Source: Guillardia theta CCMP2712 (taxonomy: Eukaryota; Cryptophyceae; Pyrenomonadales; Geminigeraceae). Taken from it: a stretch of DNA of 59,635 bases. This document shows, piece after piece, positions 11,002 through 21,998 of the stretch (position 1 is the first letter of the stretch; each line of letters opens with the position of its first letter). The notes beneath the pieces were generated by a model. That model worked only from the letters and a program-made list of their open reading frames with translations. It did not search any database and was not told where the DNA came from. The stretch is from contig NW_005434658.1 in the NCBI RefSeq assembly GCF_000315625.1, positions 154,204 to 213,838 on the forward strand, read 5' to 3'. The translations under genes and the position numbers were made by a program.

Positions 11002-13233
11002 TTACAGGTAGGAGAGCAACGGTGCTACAGCAAGAAAAGCCTGTTTGAGCAGCGAGTCAAGCAAGACGGCTCCAACAAGTCGCAAGATACTTGTACCTGC
11101 AAGATGATGTTGACAGAGAGTGAAGACGCCTGTTGAGATATCAGCTGCATGCGAGCTAGGAGCACCTGTCAGACTTACAGCGCTGAGCACCGTGTTCTTC
11201 TTTTTGTTGCAGTCATACGACGTCTTCGAGATGGTAGCGTTCACAAAGTCCACGTACTGACATGAGCATGGTCAGAAGCCGAGCAAAGTCGCATGATCTC
11301 TACAGCAGCCGTTGCCGTCAACACGGAGTGTCGCCCGACGGCGCCGCACCTCCAGTCAGACCTGCCCGCCACTAAGACGCACTCGCCCCCCTCCTTCGTC
11401 TCAGTACTGTGGCCATTCCGAGCCCAAGATCACCAAGCCGACAATCCTCCATCCTGTGTTGCTCTTCCTGTCATCAGCTCTGTAAGATCTAGATCGCATC
11501 AAGGAATACTTCACCATGCTACCGGGCTGCCGCTGTCACCATTGCAGCTGTCGTATCCTCCCTGCCAAGCTTTAACCGTGCGAAGGCGCTCGAGTCGCCG
11601 AGCACCTGATCCGCCATAGCGCCGCCCGCGCAGATGACATGCCCGTACTCAAACAAGTTCCTGAGTCATTCAGTCAGCTGCATTTTCCCGCATGTGCACA
11701 ACTGACTTGCAACGCCCTGCTTGACCACAATGTCCACTGCTGACCTGAAAGGCATGTCAACACGGAGTCTGAATGATTTCAAGACATCTCACCCCATTGT
11801 TCACAGGATTGACATCTCTGCACTTCTGCATGGAGCTGACGGGAACTTCCAGTTTCTGCGTCCATGTGTCACCCGATCTGTCTGCATGCTCCTGGTAGAG
11901 CGAACTTGTAGCACTGAAGGAACGCATCTGCCATCACCACATGTACTTCCCCAGCCCATCATAACAACTTTTTCCTGGAGGTCAATCGATAAAGTGAGAA
12001 ATTCTGGTTCCTTGCAAAGGATGCACAACCTTGGAAATGTCAAAGGGAAACAGCGGCACAGGGATGTTTGTTCTGCTGCCATCAATCTCTCCTATCCATT
12101 CCTTGGGCATGGCTGAATCCAACAGTCACTTCATCTTTGCCAATGCTTCCATAATTTACACACCTTTGTCCACTTTTAGCATAGCGATATCATGGTAATC
12201 GCAGCAAGGATCGAAACATGGATTTGCTACGATCTCCTTCACTATCCTTTGTTGGCAGGGATAAGACGTGGAATGCAGATCTGAGCATCCAAAGTAAACG
12301 CGTTGGGAGTCAGAGGCCGGAATGATCTGTGTCTCTGCAGCATTCAGCACGCAATGGGCCGCTGTAAGAATCCACCTGGTTTGAGGTGTAAAAATGAGTG
12401 AGGGGAACGTAAGCATCAGGGTTGGAAGACAAACAGTATTCACATCCAACACATTGACTTCTCTCAGTCAATCCGGTTCCTCCTGCCTCCATCTCTCTCT
12501 CCACCACTTCATTTCCTCTCGTTCCTGCTTCGCCCTCGGCCCGTTCGCATTCCTAGTCAGGCCACCTCCCCTCCATCGATCTTTCTCTCCTCATAGAGCA
12601 TCGCTGTTGCCGTCTGAGCATGCAAGTTCTTGTCATACCATTCAGAGATAATCGCTCCGCCGCAGCGCGGGAGGGAGCCGCCCAACATGGCGATCCAGGG
12701 GAAGTTCTGAAGCCTTTCTTCCTCCTGGAGTTGCACGCAGTCAGGATAGGGCACATCATTGCAGGAGTGTTCTCACAGACACCGCAGTGCCTCCTATGAT
12801 GCGCAAGTTTGAGCTCTTGGACTCAGAGACCTCTTCCTTGTTTCGATGTTGTCTACTGACTCGCTCAAACCCTGCAGGGAAACTTCATCAGAAAATGAAT
12901 TATTGCCAACAATGTCGGGGATGAGCTTGACAGTTGACATGAGTGCCAAACCATGAAATCCACATGCAGTATTCTTCCACTTTCAGTCTGGGAGTGAGGG
13001 GGGAGCACTTGTGCTTGATCCAAGACATCAAATTAAAAGCAACCCCGTTTGACGTTTGTTCTCCCAGCCATCAAGGATACAAAGATCTCCAGAACAAGGT
13101 TGTCGAGCACAGGAGCACACACAGGGATCATTGCGCTCCTTGTCTCTCCCTTCTTACCGGCTGCTTCGCCATCTCCCGACATTGAGACCGTTGCCGCCGC
13201 AACCATCACAGCCATGGTAACCCACGACCGCAT
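11002..13233 (-). CDS. Secreted trypsin-like serine protease (S1A) with hydrophobic C-terminal tail
   Basis: Multi-exon. Exon 1 from ATG at 13233 encodes a signal peptide (MRSWVTMAVMVAAATVS) ending at donor g|gtaaga. The next exon (about 12874-12776) carries a propeptide and the activation site NLRIIGGTAV. Later exons carry NFPWIAMLGG..RCGGAIISEW, then ILTAAHCV (catalytic His), HDIAMLKVD (catalytic Asp, near 12185), ICAGGAMAD and DSCNGDSGSP (catalytic Ser complement 11532-11534, then a GT donor). WRIVGLVILGSEW and YVDFVNATIS match the last strand and helix of the fold. It cleaves peptide bonds outside the cell or in a vesicle. GDSGSP replaces the usual GDSGGP. The last frame (to 11002) ends in a hydrophobic stretch suggesting a GPI signal or membrane anchor. 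The exons between 11525 and 11255 are not resolved, so the C-terminus is provisional. Confidence 0.82.
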
Positions 13234-14165
13234 GATGAGAAAGGAGGAGCGAAAGGGGTGTGCCCAGTTTCACTTCATGAGGGGGGGTGGGGGTGGAAGA
13301 AAAGGATATCCATGATACGAGTCTTGAGGGGACTACAGCACAAAATGAGGGGGGTAGGGGTAGTCACATGGGGGTAAGGGGGTACGTTTCTTTTAAGCTA
13401 GAAAAATAGAGTCGGTACTTTCAGTGAACGGTGCGGCGAAGCCGGCCGCCGGGCCCCGGCCCGCCCGGCCCATTTTTAATGGTACTACCGTACGGTAGCC
13501 TAGTAGGGCCGGGCCCGGTGCTCACGGTCCAGCCCGTGGGGCTTTACTCAAAGTTAAGTTAAAAAATCAGTACGAGGACAATCATCAGGCCCCCTGAGAG
13601 TAGAGGAGGCTGGCCTGCCTACGGTACGGCAGTACGGTCACTAGCGTCTCCTCAGGCTCTCAGAGCCTCTGAGCCTCGTCGGGTTCTAGTTGAGCCACAG
13701 AACGGTCGAAGGATGATAGCGAAGAACTGAATGAAAGATGACTGGAAGATGATGATGGTCACGGTGACGAGGACAAGATCAAGTTAATGTTACTGATTTG
13801 AACCTGTGGAGAGGTGGATCTGATTACAATCAGTGACAAGCCGAGGAGTTCTCAAAAGTATTAACTGAGAGTCACCTGCCACCTTGCATTGATTTCTTGA
13901 TGAGAGAAAGTTTCCTTGTTCATCCCAAGTTGGGACTTCGTCGAGTACTAGCGAATGTCGGATCCTTGCAAGACGCTAAACGAGAGCAAAACATGAATGT
14001 TACTTCCCAGCTGACATCCAGCTACTCTCACGCCCTTGCATGACCAGTAGCTGAGGGCCGTCCGGTCGTCAGACAGCATCTAGAGCTCGCACGTGCATTC
14101 CTGCCGTGACATCTCTGGACTGTCCTCAGGTCCTCACCTGCAGCGGTGAGAGGAGGAGCTGTAAG
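13234..14165. repeat. Gene-free stretch with G-rich tract and GC-rich island 3
   Basis: 13275-13395 holds GGGGGGTAGGGGTAG-like tracts. 13430-13700 is a GC island with ACTACCGTACGGTAG and ctttactcaaagttaagtta (13543-). 13700-14100 is ordinary sequence upstream of the Sfi1-like gene; no promoter motif recognised. Confidence 0.55.
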
Positions 14166-16109
14166 ATGGCAAGCTTGTCGGGAGACGAACGACAACTTGG
14201 CGTCTGGATAGCAAGAGCCAAGACGTCGATGCAGGAGGCTACAGAGCTGAAGAATGCCCTCAAGAGCCACAAGGAGGAAGCTCTGGCTCTGCGGCAGAAG
14301 GCTGAGGCTGCTGAAGAAGCGATACAAGTGCTTTTGAACCAGGAGAAGCAAGTGAGTTGTTTAGAGGTCGATTGTCCGTGTTTGATGGTGTTCTGCAGAG
14401 AGAAGAAGAAACGTCTATCTTTGCTGACTGGAATGGGGAGCTTTATCACATACTTGCGATCCAGAAACAGATGTTGAAGAATAAGGTGTTAGCGCATCTT
14501 TGCAGCTCCTATGAATAATGATGTCTGCAGACGCAAACTCAAGTGAGCTTCTTCAAGATTATGAAGAACAAGCAAAAGGCGTTAAGAGTGATACAGGCCC
14601 TCAAGGAGATCAAAGATAGCAAGAAGCGACAAAGGTCCGTGGACTTTATATTGCCAGGCCATAGAAGAGATTACAAAAAGTTTTGACAGTGTTGAGCAGC
14701 AAACTGGCAAGAATCATTGCAAGACGGAAGCGTTTCAAGACCTTGCGTCGCGTCATTGACTCTTGGGCATCATGTACTCGACGACAGAAACAGGTTCATA
14801 TCTCAGATGCCTCACATTGTTGTCATGCAATTTTCAGATCGGCCGCCGCAAAGAAAATCTTGCAAAGGCTAGGAATGGAACGATCTTGTGTAACCACATG
14901 TCAAAGTGGTCTCAAGTGTGCTTCTTTCACCAAAAGATTGAAGACCAAGTGCTTTTTCGATTCAAACATTTCGTCAGAAGACGAGTCTTGTTTTCATGGA
15001 GAAATGGACTGGCAAAACATCATTGTTTTTCAAGGCTGCTGTGGAGAATGTTTCATCGTTGGAAAACGCTCTACATGAGGCACAGGCTGATGACGGAGAG
15101 CGAGCTCTGGTTTCTCGACAGGCACGAGTTCCTGACAGGCAACCGAGTGTTCCTTGCTTGGAAGTGCCTCGGGCAGGAATTGGTGAAGACGAGGGTGAGG
15201 TTCGAAAAGTGTCGAGGATTGATCAGACGGTCCTGGTACAGGCTACTCTTGCTGTGCTTTGGAGTTTGGCTGTCTGCCATGGAGACGGCAAGGCTGATCA
15301 GCGCGAAATGGATGATGAAATGTAACAAGATCGTTCCTGCTCAGATGTACACTGCCTTTCTGTCATGGAGATGCAGGAACAAGCACAAGGTGTTGGGGAG
15401 GATTACCGTCATGACGAAGAGTACAGGCCGGCGTGCCCAGTGCACTGCAAGGCATTTCTCCTGCTGGGTTGACATGATATCAATCAAAAGAAAATGCCTT
15501 GATCTGAAGAGGGAGGTATGTGAACAATCAGCAAGGCGAGCTTTACAAGGAGTTCTCAACTGCTGGAAATACCTCCTCCACCTGGCTACTCGTCGAAGTT
15601 GGGTGGATCACAAGCTGCATCTCGCCTGCAGCGATGTGCTCCGAACTTCTTTCGTCCTCTGGACGTTCGGTCACCTACAGCTTTGCCTCAAGATCAGCAG
15701 GTACAGCTTGAACAAGCTTCGGCGTAAGTCAGCCCTGTCGATGACTCTTGACCGGTGGATGTCCAGCACCTGCTGTGCTGACTACCTGCAAGTATGTTCG
15801 CTCGCCTGGTCCAGGGCCGCCCGGGCCCTCCTCTCGTTTCGGGCCCTCCTCTCATGGAAGTTGGTTCTAGAGGACCGGCAAAGGAAGCATGAGAGGAGGC
15901 TGATGGATCAGGTTATGGGCCTCAAGCTGATGATGTTGTCGTGCTGGAAACTCTTTGCGGCGACGTGCAAGACTGAAAGGGCTGTGGTGGACAACTTTCA
16001 GTCGCTCCTCATGAGGAAGGAAGCTGCTCTTATCTTGCAATGCTGGAGGGGCTGCGTGCTGAAGCAAGGCTCCAACTGTCTGAGCTCCCCCGACTACCAG
16101 AACGAATAA
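14166..16109 (+). CDS. Sfi1-like tryptophan-repeat protein (probable centrin binder)
   Basis: Exons 14166-14351, 14399-14485, 14531-14634, about 14701-14793, 14838-16109; about 576 aa. The first exon is a coiled coil (ATELKNALKSHKEEALALRQ...). The long last exon has about ten degenerate repeats in which a hydrophobic residue and tryptophan followed by a basic residue recur about every 30-40 residues: LFSWRN, FLAWKC, FLSWRC, LNCWKYLL, LSWKLV, LSCWKLFA, LQCWRG. This resembles the Sfi1 repeat (L/F..W+), which binds centrin at centrosomes and basal bodies. Basic helices of this type are common in flagellate proteins. Family assignment rests on repeat spacing only. Start chosen at the first ATG of the coiled-coil exon. 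Its stop is 5 bases from the stop of the convergent methyltransferase gene. Confidence 0.65.
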
Positions 16110-16114
16110 AAGCG

Positions 16115-17521
16115 TCATGAATCTTTTCTTTCCTCTGGCACAGGCTTCAGGTCAATCATCAGGTTGTACTGCCTTGTCCCGTGAACTCTTGACATCTCCG
16201 TCACGCAAGAGACTTTCCCTGATGGCAAGAAGGAGGGCAACACCTCTTCGGGGAACATAACTGCGCCGTCATTATTGATGAGTGCATCCATCACATCAAC
16301 ACACTTACCCAAAGTTTGCTTCCAGTGAGTTTCCGGTTTGGACGGAGAGGTGTCCAAGACGCTGTTCGAGCTGTCCTCGCTCACCTCGAACCAGATGCAA
16401 GCTCCTCGCATGGTCTGGTTCACTGCGAAAGTCATGCTCTTAGCAATCTTCCGCACCTCTGCGGGTGTTATCTTGTACATGTCACACTCCCACAGGACTT
16501 GAGGGAGTTCGATCACGTCAGTCTCGTCCACTCTGACGATCATCGGTGAAGACACCATCTGCTCTACTGCGACCGGATGGACAGCATGCAGCGTTAGCCC
16601 CCAGGTCTCCTCCGGGTCCGACCAGAATTCAACCTTGTCTCGCCAGACCCTCTCAGCAGAGACAGGCGCCAACAGGATCCTAGCGGAACTCGGAAGCATC
16701 GTCCCCTCCTCCTTCAAGAAGTTGTCCCTTGCAAAGATGACCGAGTCAATCATCGACTCGTGCAGCAGGTAGTGGCCCATCCACTCGCTCACGATGAGAT
16801 CAACTTTCTCTGGGAGCTTCACGTCCTCTATCCTGCTGTGCAGCACGTCTACGATGTCGCTCATCCCGTTGTCGAACACGTTCATTTGCGCCAGGGAGGC
16901 CATTCTGCTGCTCTCCACAGCGTACACTTTCCTCGCTCCTGCTCTTGCCGCAAACATGGCAAGCAGGCCAGTCCCAGTCCCCACATCCAGCACAACCATT
17001 CCCGGACGCTCCTTCAACACCTGCTCGATGGCATTTCTATACCACTGGCATCGCTCACGGTCCCGCAGCATGGACTGGTGTACACCAAGGTCGCAGTAGC
17101 TCTTGGTATAGGGATCCTCCGCGCTAGGTGCAGCTCTTGAACCTGATCCTCTGTCATGAATGCACAGCTCCATGCTGCGTTGCGAGCGCTGGAGCTCCGC
17201 AAAACGCTGGGCCGACTCTCTGTCAAGGAATTCAAGTCTTGGGAGCTTCCCAGCGACGACCAGCCGATCGAGCTCCTTCTGCGTACACGCATTCTTGCTC
17301 CTCTTGTCTTCCACGAACCATCTGGACACAATCTTCCCGTCCTCAAACGCCTCTTCCTCGCCCACCACTCTCAGTACTAGTCGGTCATGCCCTGGAGGCT
17401 GACTGCCCCGAGCATGGCCGCTCGTGTATGGCGTCGAGTCGTCAACGAGGAGGAGGAGGAGCATGATGTAGCTCGTCGAGGGACACAGCAAGGAGCGTCT
17501 CCAGCAATACATTCTGAGCAT
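16115..17521 (-). CDS. Type I protein arginine N-methyltransferase, single exon
   Basis: Uninterrupted frame. The SAM-binding motif is VVLDVGTGTGLLAMFAARAG with acidic YAVESS next. The double-E loop is SEWMGHYLLHESM and the THW loop is ETHWKQT. Together these define a PRMT that transfers methyl groups from S-adenosylmethionine to protein arginine. The THW loop and double-E spacing are as in PRMT1/3/6-type enzymes. The frame stays open to 17644, but that part lies in a GC-rich island, so I start at the ATG at 17521 (MLRMYCWRRS..), giving 468 aa; Met at 17467 is an alternative. The first 120 residues before the core are acidic/basic with no recognised zinc finger. A hydrophobic MLLLLLV near the start may be a signal anchor. 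Intron-free, unlike almost every neighbour, which could mean retroposition. Confidence 0.88.
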   Translation of the reverse strand: MLRMYCWRRSLLCPSTSYIMLLLLLVDDSTPYTSGHARGSQPPGHDRLVLRVVGEEEAFEDGKIVSRWFVEDKRSKNACTQKELDRLVVAGKLPRLEFLDRESAQRFAELQRSQRSMELCIHDRGSGSRAAPSAEDPYTKSYCDLGVHQSMLRDRERCQWYRNAIEQVLKERPGMVVLDVGTGTGLLAMFAARAGARKVYAVESSRMASLAQMNVFDNGMSDIVDVLHSRIEDVKLPEKVDLIVSEWMGHYLLHESMIDSVIFARDNFLKEEGTMLPSSARILLAPVSAERVWRDKVEFWSDPEETWGLTLHAVHPVAVEQMVSSPMIVRVDETDVIELPQVLWECDMYKITPAEVRKIAKSMTFAVNQTMRGACIWFEVSEDSSNSVLDTSPSKPETHWKQTLGKCVDVMDALINNDGAVMFPEEVLPSFLPSGKVSCVTEMSRVHGTRQYNLMIDLKPVPEERKDS

Positions 17522-17524
17522 GAT

Positions 17525-18396
17525 GCGGCTCGTCGCCTCTGAGGCGGACCGCAAATTGGTATGCGTGCCAGGCCCGGGCCCGGGCGTCGCCCGGCCCGCC
17601 CGCCGGCCCCGCCGCGCGGTACTGTGAACTGACGGTCCGATCACCGGTCGCCGGCCTGGCCGGGTCGGACCGTACGACCCGGCCAGGCCGCGGGCAAGTG
17701 AAAGAATGTCACGGTTACTATGATGGGTACCGGCAGCCTAGGGTTCCCGGAACTCGGAGTTCCGCTACGGAGTACTGCCAGGACGGACTCCCCGGACTCA
17801 TGGGCACCGGCAGTCACGGTAGCCCGGCCCCCGGGCGCTGCGCGGCGGCAGAGCGGCAGTTTACCGTACTACCGTACTAGGGCAGTAGTAGGGGATATGA
17901 TGATGGACAGGGGTTACTATCAAAAATCACTGAGTAGTACGCACTATTGTTTCCCACGCCTCATCTGTACTGATTGAAAGTACACTGCTACGGTGGTGGA
18001 TTTCTCGGGGCAAATTTCAAATCACTTTGTACAAAGTCAGAAACTAGCAACCTGGGCCCTGAGACGGCGGGAAACCGGGGGAGTGTGAGAACAGATATTG
18101 CCTCACTGATTGAAGTTTACCACAGCGACTCCGTCACGAAGTTACTACCGTGATGGTCTGTTGCACTACTGAGTGACCCGAAGTTGAGTAAAGTTTCAGA
18201 GGTTTTTTTTTTCCGAGGCTGGGAGAAGTGAACAACATTGGAGGAGGGATGCAGGGGGGGTGGATGCAAGGGGGATGCAGGGGTGGAGGTGGGTGGGGTA
18301 GGATCGGTGATCCGAAGTTGATATCGTCACGGTAAAGAAGTTGCTGGCATAGCTTCACGCTCCGAAGGTGGGTAGGGCCGCGCCGGCCAGACGCCA
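17525..18396. repeat. GC-rich island 4 and flanks
   Basis: 17560-17880 is GC-rich with CCGTACTACCGTACTAG (17862-). 17880-18130 is mixed. 18180-18300 has TGAGTAAAGTTT (inverse of the dispersed motif) and a G-rich GGGTGGATGCAGGGG tract. No supported gene. Confidence 0.5.
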
Positions 18397-19514
18397 TGGG
18401 ACGGGCAAGAGCTTCCAACGTCAACAAGAGGCTCGGAATCTTGTTTGCTCGAGCCGTGAGTTGCTGCTTTCCTGTCTGTTGCTCCATCTTGCACAAATCT
18501 AGTCAACAGCTGACCGTGCTGTGCGTTACAGGTGACGGCAGATGTGCAGGAGGATGGTAAGTTTCGATCTTCCTACACCCTCGACAGAACTGGGAAACTG
18601 TCTCCATTCAAAGCATTCTCTTCATTCATGCCATCAGCCATAAGGAATGAATGCAGCCATGCGGGCAGGCAAGGACTCACGCTGGTGGAATACAACAAGT
18701 GTTTGGAGCAGAATGGTTTCCTCAAGTCAAGGTCAAGAAGTCCATTCCTGGAAGATTTAGAAATTTCCCAGAGCAAACATTCTCGAGGTGTTTTGTCTAA
18801 GATCTTGATTTTTTTTGCCTCACTGTTTTGGCTGCAGGAATGAAATATTTCTTTGTATTGAAGCGATGGCTGGATCCAAAGGATCCCAATGATTTGAAAC
18901 TCCTCGATGCAGGATGGGAAGTTCTGAAATGCTTCTGTCCCATGCAAGATCTTTCAGAGCTAAAAGTTAAATTCCTGCTCGTGTGCCAGCACTTTCATGA
19001 TGCTTGGGAAGAAGTACGCGCTTCGCAAGTCGCCCAGCAGCCATCGGAAATAGAGCAATTGCATGATTCTGAGTATGATTCAACTCAGGCCTCAGATCAA
19101 GATTCTCTTTTACCACCATCAACATCCTGGTCACCCGTCTGCATGATGAGCAATTTTTGGAACTGTCGCTGGGAACAACATCACACGCAACATTGCGGGA
19201 GTGATACAGAAGAAACGATTTCACACTTCTCTTGCGGTGAGTTGGCATCGGACTGTGCAACACTTGAGATACAGAGCTGCTCTGAAACAAGTTCGAGAAG
19301 TGCCTGTGAGGAAGAAGATGACAATCAAATCCAATTTTTCGAGATGCAAAGGGGATGGCACCCGCCAGATATCAACTTCGATCTGAGTACTGCCGAAAGC
19401 AGCGGAGGGTTGACTCAAGAGCGGCGGCTTGCTATCAATCTTCCAGTAGCTCAGGATCTGTGTGACGGAGGCTGTGAAATCTGTGCCATGAGCATCATGC
19501 CAAATGACCGTTGA
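18397..19514 (+). CDS. Hypothetical acidic protein
   Basis: Putative first exon from ATG 18397 (MGRARASNVNKRLGILFARA|gtgagt). A second begins at 18532 after acgttacag (VTADVQEDG, then either gtaagt at 18557 or read-through in frame). The long last exon starts after ttggctgcag near 18839 (GMKYFFVLKRWLDPKDPNDL...) and ends with TGA at 19514. The C-terminal half is rich in Ser, Asp, Glu and has many Cys (CDGGCEICAMS near the end). KYFFVLKRWLDPKDPNDLKLLDAGWEVLKCF looks like a folded helical domain, but I cannot name the family. No signal peptide or membrane span. The splice choice for exon 2 is open. Confidence 0.55.
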
Positions 19515-20140
19515 ACCTTGCCACGATGCTCCGGAGGCTGCCACAGTCTCTTGATGTTTTGAGTTTCGAGCGACTTGGCGGCGACTCCTGCGAGCCAGTA
19601 GCTACACGGTGATGATCATACAGTAGTGATAAGATAAACTACTTAACTTGAAGCGGCCCATTGAACGATGACCGTTCAACCGTTCAAGCACGCCGCCGCG
19701 CCGCCGCGACGGTGACTGGCAGCTCCGGGCGGAGTCCGGCCCGGGGCCGCCCGGCCGACCGTTCGGGGGGCCGCGTCCCGGAGAGCGATAGTACGGTCCC
19801 GGAGTCCGGGCCCGGGGATCGCCGGGGCCGGACGCTACTAACGGTGACCGTGCCAGAGGGGCCTGACTGACTCGCGCGGCGCGCCCCCGCGGCGGCGCCC
19901 GGTACTAGGCTAGCCTGAGGGCCTACGGTAGGCCGGGCGGCGGCCGGGCACAGCCGCGCCACGAATCTACCCGTGCGCCGGGCCCGCGCGCCGGCCCGCG
20001 CCCGCGGCGCTCACAGAGTCAGCGGCCGGCACTACATTAGCCAGGCTAGTACCCGGCCCCGCCTGGGGCCCGACTGACTCGGCCGCTCAGTCGGTGGCAG
20101 TGGCCGGCCCCCGGGGCCTGGCGGCCTCCGAGCAGTGGCC
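19515..20140. repeat. GC-rich island 5
   Basis: 19670-20130 is one of the most GC-rich blocks (CGGCCGGGC, GCGCGCC strings) with ACGGTGACCGT and GACTGACTCG words. ORFs in it are open only because stop codons are rare at this composition. Confidence 0.6.
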
Positions 20141-20390
20141 CAGATGAGTGGGGATGAGGGTATCCTGGTCTAAATTCGGCGCCATGTTCGAGGTTGCGGT
20201 GAAGTTCCAGCAGCTGCTGACGGATTGCGCTCCTGGGTAAGACGACGCGTGACAAGCAGAGGAACATCGGATGCGAGGAGAGAGGCGAAGAAGGAGAGAG
20301 TGGTAGGAGAGTGGTCAAGGAAGAGGGATATAGAGGGAGATAACTGGCGCGTATGGAGGAAGGGGAGGGAGGGGGGTAGGGGGCAGACAG

Positions 20391-20681
<291 letters not shown>

Positions 20682-20991
20682 TGTGTATTGGGGTGGGATT
20701 GGAGGAAGAAAGGAAGCAATCAAGGAGGTTAGAGATGGTGAGGTTGGAAATCATCTCCTTTCTTTCCTGCCTTTTGCAATAAGCGTGAAGCATTTTGATA
20801 AGCAACAAAGAATCGATTGTGATGTTGGACAAACAGGATGCACCATAATGAGTCGATGAGAGGGGTCGGCGTGACCTGCTACTCTCACAATGGAAAGGAC
20901 CTCTACTGCAACAAGCCCGCACAAGGTTTGTAGATGGCATGCTTCTTGTTATGCATCTCTTTGAAGTAGTCATAACAACTCTGGGAGACAC

Positions 20992-21321
20992 TTGTTGTTG
21001 GACATGTTTCCAAAGATGATGCGATTCGTTGAAGGGACTTGCTGGACCACTGGAGGCTGGTGCCCTCCGGCTGACGAGAACGACGAGATCTTGTCGACAC
21101 AAGGGGTGACCGATCATGAACTGAATCGCAAGGATGATCGTTACTTACCCCATGCGCAGGTCACTGCCTTCTGTGGTTTGACTCCTTTGAGCTTCAGCGG
21201 ATCTGCTTTTGCAGCTCCAGCTGCCTCCGCTAGCGCGAGTAGCTCGGCATCGACTTCCACAGCAGATACGGGGGCCGGTGCTGCAGCTGCTAGCTCTACT
21301 GCAGGGACAGCATCTGCCTGA
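20992..21321 (+). CDS. Possible small gene or terminal exon, Ala/Ser/Thr-rich
   Basis: Open frame ending TGA at 21321. An acceptor (gcgcag) at 21159 would start an exon reading VTAFCGLTPLSFSGSAFAAP followed by a low-complexity Ala/Ser/Thr tail. SAFAAP resembles the Phe-containing cleavage motif of complex-plastid presequences, but it is not at an N-terminus in this model. The upstream part (MLLDMFPKMMRFVEG..) has no recognisable family. Weak support. Confidence 0.25.
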   Translation: MLLDMFPKMMRFVEGTCWTTGGWCPPADENDEILSTQGVTDHELNRKDDRYLPHAQVTAFCGLTPLSFSGSAFAAPAASASASSSASTSTADTGAGAAAASSTAGTASA

Positions 21322-21499
21322 AATGACAGTCACAGCGTACCGAACTAGAAGGAGTGATTGTGCTTGGCATTAGGTTGATACGAAGATTGTAAACTTAGTC
21401 GAAATGTTCCTATATAGCCTCATCGTCCTTCGGCAGACCTCAGTTACTGCCGAATCAACCCGTTATCTGCCAGAAAGTACATACCGTACTATCGAGTAT

Positions 21500-21880
21500 C
21501 ACCAAGGACTCCGGGGAGTCCGGCCGGCGCCGCCGGGCGGATGTGACTCGCCGCCGCCGCCGGGTGGCCGGCCCCGGGCACTGCCACATCCGAGTCACTG
21601 AGGCGGGGCCGTACTACCGTACCGTAATCGGACCGATCGGACGGTACGGTGCCCGCCGCCGCGGTCGGCTGACTGGCCTGACTCTGTCCCAGCCTTGAAC
21701 TTAACTTCGGCGGCCGGGCGCGCCCCGGCGGCCGCGACTCCCGGGGCCCGGCCCCCCGGGCCCGCCCCACGGCCCCCCCCCGGCGCCACCAGCCCCGGCC
21801 GCGCCAGCCCGGTGCGGCCGACTCGGCGATGATCGGACGGCCACGGTGGCGTGCAGCTGACTCTTCACTCAAAGTTTAGT
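21500..21880. repeat. GC-rich island 6
   Basis: Strong GC block with GTACTACCGTACCGTAATCGG (split motif, 21608-) and, at its right edge, cttcactcaaagtttagtta (21864-). No gene recognised. Confidence 0.6.
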
Positions 21881-21998
21881 TATGCCGGAAGTCTCCCCGA
21901 AAAAGTCTGAAACTGATTCGGATGACCGTGATGGACAGCCGCGATGATGACCGCTTGTAAGCCTTTGAAAAGCACTCAGGCTGCCGTCACGGGAGGCT

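Noticed and set aside
11721-12651. Plus-strand genes at 11721-12116 and 12394-12651
   Set aside because: They overlap the trypsin-like exons and introns in antisense and have no signature of their own.
18134-18496. Fourth cassette (LEALARPMASGRRG resembles the antisense of cassette C)
   Set aside because: Only about 20 bases are similar, neither conserved block is present, and there is no paired copy.
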